Of a DNA stretch of 64,000 nt, positions 48,983 through 57,730 are shown piece by piece. The position numbers and the translations under genes were made by a program. The DNA is from Setoptus koraiensis. Its lineage: Eukaryota; Arthropoda. Under the pieces are notes generated by a model. The model worked only from the letters and a program-made list of their open reading frames with translations. It had not been told where the DNA came from and searched no databases. The DNA lies in contig CM106585.1 of NCBI GenBank assembly GCA_048013815.1, positions 22,940,001 through 23,004,000 of the forward strand. The letters are read 5' to 3'. Within the stretch, counting starts at the first letter, position 1. Each line of letters begins with the position of its first letter.

Positions 48983-49564
48983 ATGGCCAAGAACAAGAAT
49001 TCGTCACAAACAGACCAGCCTGTAGTTAACACGAGCCAACAAAACAAGCAGGCCGTTCAAGAAGAGGAAATTATTGTTATTGACAAATGGGACTCAGGAC
49101 AAGTCAAAATGGTTTTGGATGAAACTGCTAAACGTCATATTTTAACCAAGTTTAACTACGAGGAATCGAACTTCTTGGTAGATATCAGACTCTTTTTGTG
49201 CTTGCTACCTGTGAGCTCGGCATTTTTCGCCTTGTTCTACGACTTTATGCATCCATTTCCAGAATCTGAACAAGTGCTACGAGGATGTGTTTACGCCTAT
49301 ATTGTCCTCATGGTCATTCTGACAGTATATTCAACATATGTGGAAAGCAATACTATTTTAATAGCCTACAAAGGAAAGAAAAAGATCAAAGTTTCATCCA
49401 TAATGAAAAGATTTAATGATAAGTATACATTGATTGTAGGTGATAAAAAATGGACGAAGTCAGTCGCGAACTATTTTGACGTCAACGGAGAGTTCTTGAT
49501 GCAAAAGTTTGAAAATGACGTGGCGAAGTTGCACAATCCATCCTCGAAGAAACACTCAGAGTAG
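48983..49564 (+). CDS. SPCS2: SPCS2, signal peptidase complex 25-kDa subunit
   Basis: SPCS2 is a non-catalytic membrane subunit of the ER signal peptidase complex that contacts the translocon. The 193-residue product has the family core VIDKWDSGQVKMVLDETAKR and two membrane hairpin helices (LFLCLLPVSSAFFALFYDFM, about 76-95; CVYAYIVLMVILTVYSTYV, about 105-125). A cytosolic C-terminal domain follows (NDKYTLIVGDKKWTKSVANY). It is a little shorter than human (226), mainly at the N terminus. Its stop codon lies 3 bp from the converging SMC5 stop. No intron. Confidence 0.94.
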   Translation: MAKNKNSSQTDQPVVNTSQQNKQAVQEEEIIVIDKWDSGQVKMVLDETAKRHILTKFNYEESNFLVDIRLFLCLLPVSSAFFALFYDFMHPFPESEQVLRGCVYAYIVLMVILTVYSTYVESNTILIAYKGKKKIKVSSIMKRFNDKYTLIVGDKKWTKSVANYFDVNGEFLMQKFENDVAKLHNPSSKKHSE

Positions 49565-49567
49565 ATC

Positions 49568-52500
49568 TTAATTATTGAGTCCTTTCTTCATGAATGTATT
49601 CCACTCGAGCTGACAATGTGCTCCACTATATACGATGTGTACGTGCATCTTGTCACTGTAAGGTAGATTCGGTAGAAGCTTAGGTGAAATAAGAAAATAT
49701 TGCGAGGCACTCGCATCTGCTGTCTTGACCAATAGTTCAAAAACTTTCCTTTCATTATCTTGATCCATACCTTGATTAATTTCATCAACACATCTAAAAG
49801 GCACGGACGTGATAGTTTGTAACGCCAACATATAAATCATGGTTGCAACACTTCTTTCACCTCCACTCTGTCGGGTTGCGGACAATGGTGTTAGTTTTTC
49901 TTCTTCGCGATACTTTACCATGATCTTTATACCGTAACCCGCAAAGTTGTCGGGATCATCTACCGGTACATCCAATTCGACTTGACCATCATAGTGGAGC
50001 TTCCTCATGAAAGATGTATACTCGTTGTTGATTACTTTCACAACCTTGTCTAGATTTGGCAACCATTGAGCTTTAATTGAACTTCTGACTTCCTTTATAT
50101 TTTCCAGTTCTGACTGCATCTTTTCTTCTTTTTCTTTCTTTTCCTGAATCTCCTTTTTTTGACGATTATATTCACTCATTAGGGTCTTGTCATTTGACAT
50201 GAATATTGACTCTATCTTAGCTTGGAGGTGCGTCAACTCGTCCTCCATCAGTTCGATAGTCTCGGGTAGGGTTGCGAACATCTCCGCCGTCTTTGGAAGC
50301 AACTTTCCTTCAGAAAATTCCTGCGCTAGAACTTGAGTGGTTTTTCTCTCCTCTGATTTCAATTCACTTTCAACATTGTGAACTTGGGCGGATATTGTGC
50401 TCAGCTCAGATTGAATCTTTGTTGTATCCTGTTTCGACATGTCATATTTCTTCTGAGCACCTCTTTGATTCTTCTCGGCCATGCGACACAAGAGCTTATT
50501 TTTGAGTAAACGACGTCTACAATCTAGATATACATCGACGTTTTCATCTAAGGTAGAGAGATAGCTGATGTATTTCGCATTGGAGTCTTCCACCGATTTC
50601 ACAAAGATCTTCCGCTCATTGACTAGATTTATTTCTTGCCTCTCAAGTTTGCTGAGCTGTTCCTGTTTGATTTGTATTTTCGCTTGCAAACTCTTTCTCT
50701 CGTCATGTTTTTGCTTGAGTTCAGTTCTTTTTTCCACCAATTTCTGCCATTCCTCACGCGTATCGTTTTGAGCTTTATGTTTTTCATCGTAGATATTTTT
50801 TGATTCAGTTAATTTTATACTAGCTTGGTGGATTCTTTCTTTGCATGTTTGTAGGAGCTTTCTGTCCATGCTGAATCTAAGAAATTGAGCTTCTCTAATT
50901 CGATCCTTGGAAGTTATTTTTTGCCTATCATAACGAGAGTGGGACAAAGCGTAAATGTCTGGTCCAACATAAAAGCGAGGACATAACTCGCTTAATTCCT
51001 GCAATTGGGCACTAGTAATGCTTTCTGAAACTGGAATGCTGTGGAAATTGTGTATAGCGCATAAATAGCTAAGTATTGGTTCTGGTGCCTCTACTAGCTC
51101 CAGTAAAGTGTATTTTACACCGCATTGCTTGAATTTTTGGACAAGAGATTCATTAATATACTCGTCTGGACATTTGGGTGGTGCTAGAATAACGTTGACA
51201 TTGACTCCCAGTTCCTCACGAACTCCTCTTGTAAAAAGGGTTAAATCGTTGGGATCCTCACAAACGAATGCACAGAGATCATGTTGTGGAATTGAATTCT
51301 CAACCTGCCGCGTAAACTGAGGATCCTTCACATCAATCTCACACAGCATTGGCATATAAATTTTTCTCTTGAATCTACTTTTATTTTTTTGCAACCATTC
51401 AGCTGCTCTGGCCACCTTTGGGAATCGTGAGCGAAGAAGTTCTGTTTTTTTATCGGCAACAGACTCTATCCGCCTGAGCTCCTCCTTCCGTTGTTCCATT
51501 TCGTTTTGGCAGTATCTTGCGGTATCATTGGCTTTTTGAGCTTGTTGAGCTAGTTTTCTCAAATCATCCTTTTTACTTTCAATATCCTTCTCTATTGAAT
51601 AAAGCTCTCTGGAACAATCTTGATCTACGAGAGTATTAAGATTCTTTTCCAGAGTAGCCAACTCCTTCTTAGACTCTTCAATGTTGTTTTTCCTTTCTTG
51701 CTCACTCTTTTCCTTCTTCTTGAATGCTGTGTAGGTTCCAGACATGGCCGACAAAACCTCTCGTATTTGATTATTACATTTATCGATATAATGAGCCTTC
51801 TCTACGGTCTCAGACTGACTCTTTTTGATGAGGTTCGTAAATTTTTCAACATTTGCTTTTGCTTCATCAACTTTTGTCTTATAAGGCAATGCTTGATCTC
51901 TGAGCTTTTTTAGGTCTACTTTGAGTGCTTTTTCTTTGTCCCTATATCCATCATATACAGATTTAATTTTGAGATATTTAGTATATTGAATTTTTTGTCT
52001 GATTGTATTTTGCTTGTCACGCAAATTTTCCCTTTCTCTGAGTCTCTTTACTTCAGCTCTACTTCGCTCATAGTTTATCTCAACTGCTCTGAGGCTCGCT
52101 CTCACTTGAGCTAGCTCCACTCCAACGGATTTAATCGTATTAGTGGTATCGACTAGCTTTTGGTGATCTTCCACCAATTGTCTATCACCAGAAGCTAATA
52201 ATGTGTTGAGCAACAGTTCGCTTGTATTCATCTTGACGAAATGGGTCACACTATCTTGAGGGAGAAATTGGCATAAATTGTCAACTTTGATGTTGAGCTT
52301 GTCAATAAATTGTTTTATCTCTGACTTTTTTGAAATTTTACCATTTAGTTTCCACTCATTCTTGTGCTCCATAGTGTGCTCTGTTTTCTTCGTGATCGTT
52401 ATCTTTCTCTCAACTATAAAGTTACTGCCTTTTGAATTGAACAACTCAATTTCCGTCTTGCATATGCGCTGGCCATTTCTGACTAAATCAGTGACAGAGT

Positions 52501-52756
52501 TGGCTCTACCAGTGAGTGATACCTCGCCGGCTAGTCCAACAATGATGGAGCAGACCACTGCGCTCTTACCAGTTCCATTTGGACCAAGCACCATATTTAG
52601 ATGAGGACCGAGGAAAATTTCCAATTGCTTGTATGTCATGAAATTCTCCAACTTTATCCTAACTATGGATCCTTCATTGAATTTATTCTCGGAGCCCTGA
52701 TGCACCTCGTCGATGCCATTATTGTCGGATAATCTAGCCCGTTTGCTCGGGCGCAT
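49568..52756 (-). CDS. SMC5: SMC5, SMC5/6 complex ATPase
   Basis: SMC5 pairs with SMC6 in the DNA-repair and replication-stress SMC complex. The 1,062-residue chain has an N-terminal ATPase half (IVRIKLENFMTYKQLEIFLG; Walker A GPNGTGKS at residues 58-65). Two long coiled coils (about 190-430 and 640-900) flank a hinge (about 440-620, YMPMLCEIDVKDPQFTRQVE). The C-terminal ATPase half has the ABC signature SATRQSGGERSV and Walker B CVDEINQGMD. The FMTY motif and VDEINQGMD rather than a generic SMC Walker B identify SMC5. Length matches human (1,101). One exon. Confidence 0.95.
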   Translation of the reverse strand: MRPSKRARLSDNNGIDEVHQGSENKFNEGSIVRIKLENFMTYKQLEIFLGPHLNMVLGPNGTGKSAVVCSIIVGLAGEVSLTGRANSVTDLVRNGQRICKTEIELFNSKGSNFIVERKITITKKTEHTMEHKNEWKLNGKISKKSEIKQFIDKLNIKVDNLCQFLPQDSVTHFVKMNTSELLLNTLLASGDRQLVEDHQKLVDTTNTIKSVGVELAQVRASLRAVEINYERSRAEVKRLRERENLRDKQNTIRQKIQYTKYLKIKSVYDGYRDKEKALKVDLKKLRDQALPYKTKVDEAKANVEKFTNLIKKSQSETVEKAHYIDKCNNQIREVLSAMSGTYTAFKKKEKSEQERKNNIEESKKELATLEKNLNTLVDQDCSRELYSIEKDIESKKDDLRKLAQQAQKANDTARYCQNEMEQRKEELRRIESVADKKTELLRSRFPKVARAAEWLQKNKSRFKRKIYMPMLCEIDVKDPQFTRQVENSIPQHDLCAFVCEDPNDLTLFTRGVREELGVNVNVILAPPKCPDEYINESLVQKFKQCGVKYTLLELVEAPEPILSYLCAIHNFHSIPVSESITSAQLQELSELCPRFYVGPDIYALSHSRYDRQKITSKDRIREAQFLRFSMDRKLLQTCKERIHQASIKLTESKNIYDEKHKAQNDTREEWQKLVEKRTELKQKHDERKSLQAKIQIKQEQLSKLERQEINLVNERKIFVKSVEDSNAKYISYLSTLDENVDVYLDCRRRLLKNKLLCRMAEKNQRGAQKKYDMSKQDTTKIQSELSTISAQVHNVESELKSEERKTTQVLAQEFSEGKLLPKTAEMFATLPETIELMEDELTHLQAKIESIFMSNDKTLMSEYNRQKKEIQEKKEKEEKMQSELENIKEVRSSIKAQWLPNLDKVVKVINNEYTSFMRKLHYDGQVELDVPVDDPDNFAGYGIKIMVKYREEEKLTPLSATRQSGGERSVATMIYMLALQTITSVPFRCVDEINQGMDQDNERKVFELLVKTADASASQYFLISPKLLPNLPYSDKMHVHIVYSGAHCQLEWNTFMKKGLNN

Positions 52757-53002
52757 TTTGTCTAATATTTGTTTATATTATCAGGGAAAATTACCAAGGT
52801 CGGAGGAGATTAGTATAGCGGTGGCGGTAGGTGCAAAAGTATAATGAACACGTTATGACTACACTAGTAGAATTCAGGTTCTCAACAAATAATAATAACA
52901 ACAATAGAATCATACAACGCAATGCAATAAAAATAAAAAAATGCGTGCAGAACGGTATGATAACGTGTGCATTCTAGAACGTGAATGGGACCTCCTGAAG
53001 AT

Positions 53003-53148
53003 GAAAATCTGCTAGAGGCGGGGAAAGCGTGTTGATTTGCACGATTTGCGCGGAGTGTCTCGATGAATGTTTGAAGTTTGTTTTTCTTTCACTTTTCGAA
53101 TATTGTGAGCATTTTAATGCGTTGCTCGCGCCTCTAGCGGAATTTTAA
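53003..53148. repeat. Weak inverted repeat, possible MITE
   Basis: 'aaaatctgctagaggcg' (53005 on) is matched by the reverse complement of the segment ending 53148 (aaaattccgctagaggcg). Similarity weakens toward the centre. A similar word occurs near 29452. Suggestive of a small inverted-repeat element only. Confidence 0.35.
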
Positions 53149-54605
53149 CGCACAGAGCTCATTGACATCAAAAAAGGCGCACAATTGTGGCATTCACAGC
53201 GGCACACAAGGAGAGCACACTGACGGGTTGAGCGGTCCTTGCATGATTGTTGCACCCTGTATGTATTCTTGTCGAATGTGACGCCGAGTTCGAAAATGAT
53301 GGTCATTTTCTCCTGAAATTCACGGTTTTCGAGATGTCACCCAACTTCCGACTTATGTGAAGTTTTTTTTTTTTTTGGCAAAAAACGGGCGCGCACCCGT
53401 AGATATGGCCTCGGCACGCACTAATTTGTGGAAATTATTTCAATAAAATCTCATTCATCTCAAAAACGGCTGATCTTTCAGAGAGAATGAATTGCATAAT
53501 GCATTTATTCGTACTCCCTGTTGGAAGAGCTTGCGATTTGATAGGTCGAATATAGAAAAGCGGTGTCATAGCAAATGGGCGGTCATTGTCAGCTCTCGCA
53601 AGTTGTGGGCCGCCGGATCGCGTTCAACACGTTGTGAACTGGAGTCTAAACCTTTAGAACCTAGGCAAATGGAACTGATTTTTGAACTGCGATCCTGTGG
53701 GCGTGCCAAAATCGCTATTCCCGGCCACCAAGAGGATAGTTTTTCCGAACAATTTTCATGAATCTATACGCGCTTCACTTGGTGTCTGTGATGCTCTATG
53801 AGCACATTTTTGCAAGCGACTAGAAAATTTCTTCTCGGTTTCTCAATTAGTGCGCTTGCGAGCATTGACTATGGAGGCGATAAGCGCCGCGAGAATTATT
53901 CAATTTTCCCTTCTCCCCTGCTGGATTCAAGTGTTGGCCTCTACGAGTTACCCCAAACCGAAATATTCCATTTGCCCTCTGCAGTCTTTTGTAAGTTGTG
54001 AAATCAAGTCCGACTCGGCACAGCAAGTCCATGCTCCAAGTTCAACTTAAATTGTGCTTAATTGTAAGTCTATTTCAAAGTTAGACTGGGACTCACAAAC
54101 TGGAACTTGCACCACGACGCTGCAAGTCCTACAGTCCATCCCTATGCTGCAATCTAGATTGGTTTGCGAAATCTCCGCGAGGGCGGCGCCGCACTGGATT
54201 ATCCTTTGAACGAGATGTGAGCAGCGCCTCTGGTAGATCTTCTATAAAACATCGGTGCACATTGCAAAAATCTCAAGCAGGACGCACTGTTTTAGTGCAT
54301 AGAATGCACTGTGAAAGGCAGCGCGGCATAATCTGTAGAAACTTGACTATCTGATCTTCACACCCTATACATCTACCATTCATTTCAATTGGCGCTTCAT
54401 ATTTAGTGAGTACTTCTTATTCTTTCTTGCGACTCACAAGTTGTAAGCCCACTGAACTAGATCCATTGAGCGGAAGCCCAGCTCAACAGCACAGTCCAAC
54501 AACTTGGACTGAGGCTGTGAGACTCATGTACACCGTAAAGTCTAGTCGGTTTTTCAAGTCTCAAGTCCCAAGTCCCCATCAACATTGGAACACCCTAGCA
54601 AAGTA

Positions 54606-54841
54606 CTGAGTGCGTTCTTCCCAATGCACTTGAGTGAAGTTCATTTTCGTTCCACCAGGGGCGCTCAGGGAGTGTTTAGATGCACACCCGATCAGAGAGT
54701 ATACGTTAAATGTTTATTTATTTTGATTCTATTGAACATTCACTGCACTCTTTGGTTGTTTGTGCATCCGAGTACGCTTTGCGCACTCCTAGAGGAGTAA
54801 AAATAAACTTCGCCCAAGTGCATTGGGAAAAACGCACTCGG
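54606..54841. mobile_element. Hairpin MITE, 236 bp, TA target duplication
   Basis: The ends are inverted repeats of about 50 bp: left 'gagtgcgttcttcccaatgc', right (reverse complement) 'gagtgcgtttttcccaatgc'. Weaker complementarity continues to the centre (agatgcacac with ggatgcacaa, cagagagt with aaagagtg), so the whole element folds on itself. It is flanked by TA (54604-54605 and 54842-54843), consistent with a Tc1/mariner-type non-autonomous element. It has no coding capacity. It ends about 200 bp before the V-ATPase copy B start codon. Confidence 0.75.
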
Positions 54842-55038
54842 TATAAAGGCCGCAATCATATTAACATATGCCCACTAATGAAATAGTATAATCCTGATCT
54901 AGTAGTACACAGATTGGTAACTCTTTCAATTATAATTATTATCACTATCGTTACTATTATTATTATTACTACTATTATTATTATTAACATTGATATTGTT
55001 TAAGATTAATATATTAATAGAGAATTATCATTATCATC

Positions 55039-57543
55039 ATGGGGGCTCTCTTCAGGAGTGAGGAGATGCAACTGTCGCAGTTGTTCCTCCAATCGGAATC
55101 AGCTTACAACACGGTGTCGGAATTAGGAGAGTTGGGTCTAGTACAATTCCGTGATTTAAACCCAGATACCAATGCATTTCAGCGTAAATTTGTCAATGAG
55201 GTTAGACGTTGCGATGAAATTCAAAGAAAATTGCGTTACCTTGAAAAAGAAATAAAAAAGGATGGTATACCAATGCTTGAAACAGGAGATAATCCAGAAG
55301 CACCTCATCAAAGAGAGATGATAGATTTGGAGGCTAACTTTGAAAAATTAGAAAGTGAACTCAGAGAAGTCAATTCAAATGCTGAGGTTCTGAAGAAATC
55401 ATACCTTGAGTTAAGTGAGTTGCGTCACATTCTAAAGAAGACCCAACAATTTTTTGATGAGATGCAAGATAGCGCGTTGGCTGATGATAGCATACAGCTA
55501 CTATGTGAGGAAGGACTCAGAGCTGGAGGTCAGACACAAACGAGGCTCGGATTTGTTGCAGGCGTCATCTTGAGAGAACGATTACACGCTTTTGAGCGTA
55601 TGTTATGGAGAGTTTGTCGAGGTAATGTGTTTTTGCGACAAGCGGAAATTGAGCAGCCTCTCGAGGATCCTCACACGGGCGACAATGTTTACAAGTCGGT
55701 ATTCATCATATTTTTCCAAGGAGAACAACTGAAGGCCAGAGTAAAAAAGATTTGTGAAGGTTTTAGGGCCTCTCTATATCCGTGCCCAGAGACTCCACCA
55801 GAGCGAAGAGAGATGATAGGTGGTGTCATATCTCGTATCGAAGACTTAAATACTGTACTCAGCCAAACAAACGAACATAGGCACCGCGTTTTAGTTGCGG
55901 CAGCAAAAAACATGAAGGCCTGGTTCATTAAAGTTCACAAAATGAAAGCAATTTATCACACAATGAACATGTTCAATTTAGATGTAACACAAAAATGTTT
56001 GATTGCCGAATGTTGGTGCGCCACTGATGATGTTCAAAGAATACAGCTAGCTTTGGCGAATGCGGCTCAACGATCGGGTTCAAACGTTCCGTCAATCATG
56101 AATAGAATGGAAACGAACGAGACACCACCAACCTACAATCGTACAAACAAAGTCACTAGCAGTTTTCAGGGAATTGTGAATTCCTACGGTATCGCGTCAT
56201 ATAGAGAGGTCAATCCGGCTCCCTACACAATAATAACATTTCCATTTTTATTTGCTGTTATGTTTGGAGATGCCGGTCACGGAGTTATTATGTCATTGTT
56301 TGCTTTGTGGATGGTGCTGAAGGAGAAAAATCTAATGCAAGCTGGCGGATCCGAGATATGGCTAACGTTTTTTAATGGCAGATACATGATACTGTTCATG
56401 GGCATATTTTCCATTTACACAGGATTCATTTACAATGATGTATTTTCCAAATCTATGAACATATTTGGTACATCATGGTCACCACCTAAACTAGGTGCCA
56501 ATACAACTTTTTACCCGGAACATCTCACACTTGATCCACAGTACACATTTTCAGGATCTCCATATCCACTTGGTATGGACCCTATTTGGGCCATCTCGCA
56601 GAACAAAATCTTATTCTATAATAGTTTCAAGATGAAACTTTCCGTTATATTAGGCATATCACAAATGGGCTTCGGTGTTGCTCTATCATTAGTCAATCAT
56701 AAATTTTTCAACAGCAAAATCGACATAATAACTGAATTCATTCCGCGAGTTATATGGTTGGCTGCAATATTCGGTTATATGGTGCTACTGATAGTAGCTA
56801 AATGGCTCTTCTATGATTACTCAAACTCAAGTTGCGCACCCTCCATATTGATTATGTTGATCAATATGTTCCTTTACAAGTACCCCGATGCTCCATGTCA
56901 TTTAGCACCTATTTATCCCGGTCAGCAAGCGATGCAGACATTCTTACTATTGTCTGCATTGGTGTGCATCCCATGGATGTTATTGTTGAAACCGTTTTTA
57001 GTTAAGAAGCAACGTGATAAACAAGCTGCAGAACCATCGGCTGCATATAATTCGCAGCGACAGGATAATGGTGGAACGGATGGTGATGTAGTAGTTACTA
57101 TAGATCAAAACTCAACTAGTCGATCAACTGACAAACACAATGATGAAGAGCATGGCCTGATGGACTTATTTATTCATCAATCTATCCATACCATAGAATA
57201 TTGTCTGGGTTCTATATCCCATACTGCAAGTTATCTGCGTTTGTGGGCTCTTAGTCTTGCCCACGCACAACTCAGCGAGGTACTATGGTCAGTTATGCGT
57301 AAAGGCTTGACCTCACCAGGTATATTTGGTGGTGTTGCGATGTATGTGGTGTTTGCCTTTTGGGCTGTAGTAACCGTAGCTGTGCTACTAGTCATGGAGG
57401 GACTCTCAGCATTCTTGCATGCACTTAGACTTCATTGGGTCGAATTTCAAAGTAAATTTTACAAAGGCGAAGGTCACATCTTTATGCCATTTTCATTCAA
57501 CAGCAGTCTACAGTTGGAACATTCGCAAGGAGCCGTAGAATGA
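55039..57543 (+). CDS. ATP6V0A: V-ATPase V0 subunit a, copy B
   Basis: The same 834-residue product as copy A, in inverted orientation and head-to-head with it, 10.2 kb from start to start. It has the same N-terminal stator domain, about eight membrane helices and essential arginine (SYLRLWALSLAHAQLSEVLW). I take this as the ancestral locus because its 3' flank runs naturally into the converging POLRMT gene, whose terminal codons are present in rudiment after copy A. The 5' flank is unrelated to that of copy A: an 'att/act' microsatellite and a MITE lie upstream. Identical sequence starts at the ATG and ends about 20 bp past the stop. No intron. POLRMT's stop is 176 bp away. Confidence 0.96.
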   Translation: MGALFRSEEMQLSQLFLQSESAYNTVSELGELGLVQFRDLNPDTNAFQRKFVNEVRRCDEIQRKLRYLEKEIKKDGIPMLETGDNPEAPHQREMIDLEANFEKLESELREVNSNAEVLKKSYLELSELRHILKKTQQFFDEMQDSALADDSIQLLCEEGLRAGGQTQTRLGFVAGVILRERLHAFERMLWRVCRGNVFLRQAEIEQPLEDPHTGDNVYKSVFIIFFQGEQLKARVKKICEGFRASLYPCPETPPERREMIGGVISRIEDLNTVLSQTNEHRHRVLVAAAKNMKAWFIKVHKMKAIYHTMNMFNLDVTQKCLIAECWCATDDVQRIQLALANAAQRSGSNVPSIMNRMETNETPPTYNRTNKVTSSFQGIVNSYGIASYREVNPAPYTIITFPFLFAVMFGDAGHGVIMSLFALWMVLKEKNLMQAGGSEIWLTFFNGRYMILFMGIFSIYTGFIYNDVFSKSMNIFGTSWSPPKLGANTTFYPEHLTLDPQYTFSGSPYPLGMDPIWAISQNKILFYNSFKMKLSVILGISQMGFGVALSLVNHKFFNSKIDIITEFIPRVIWLAAIFGYMVLLIVAKWLFYDYSNSSCAPSILIMLINMFLYKYPDAPCHLAPIYPGQQAMQTFLLLSALVCIPWMLLLKPFLVKKQRDKQAAEPSAAYNSQRQDNGGTDGDVVVTIDQNSTSRSTDKHNDEEHGLMDLFIHQSIHTIEYCLGSISHTASYLRLWALSLAHAQLSEVLWSVMRKGLTSPGIFGGVAMYVVFAFWAVVTVAVLLVMEGLSAFLHALRLHWVEFQSKFYKGEGHIFMPFSFNSSLQLEHSQGAVE

Positions 57544-57730
57544 TGATCAATCATAGCAAATAGTCATTGCCGCGTTAATTTTTCAATAGTCGAGAAATCA
57601 ACTCTATATGTTAATCAAGATAAAATCAATCAGAAAAACTACCTGTCTACAAATGAGTTTTTGTCAATTGTTCTGAAGTAACTATACAAGTTAGCTTTAT
57701 TAATAACATTATTATGATTTTAACTAAAAA
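57544..57730 (+). repeat. 3' flank of V-ATPase copy B, homologous to copy A flank
   Basis: Counterpart of 42165-42354: identical for about 20 bp after the stop, then about 80-85% alike until the 'ttaactaaaaaa' that contains the reverse complement of the POLRMT stop codon. Confidence 0.85.

Larger units (their letters stand above)
52757..55038. other. 2.3 kb between divergent SMC5 and V-ATPase copy B
   Basis: No gene recognised. It holds a hairpin MITE (54606-54841), a weaker inverted repeat (53003-53148), a poly-T run near 53367-53381 and an 'att/act' trinucleotide run near 54954-54987 just upstream of V-ATPase copy B. Several 60-90 codon frames lack domains. Confidence 0.5.

Noticed and set aside
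42355-57543. Segmental duplication of the whole 42-58 kb region
   Set aside because: Only the V-ATPase coding sequence and about 190 bp of 3' flank are shared; MAEA, OXA1L, SPCS2 and SMC5 are single in the window.
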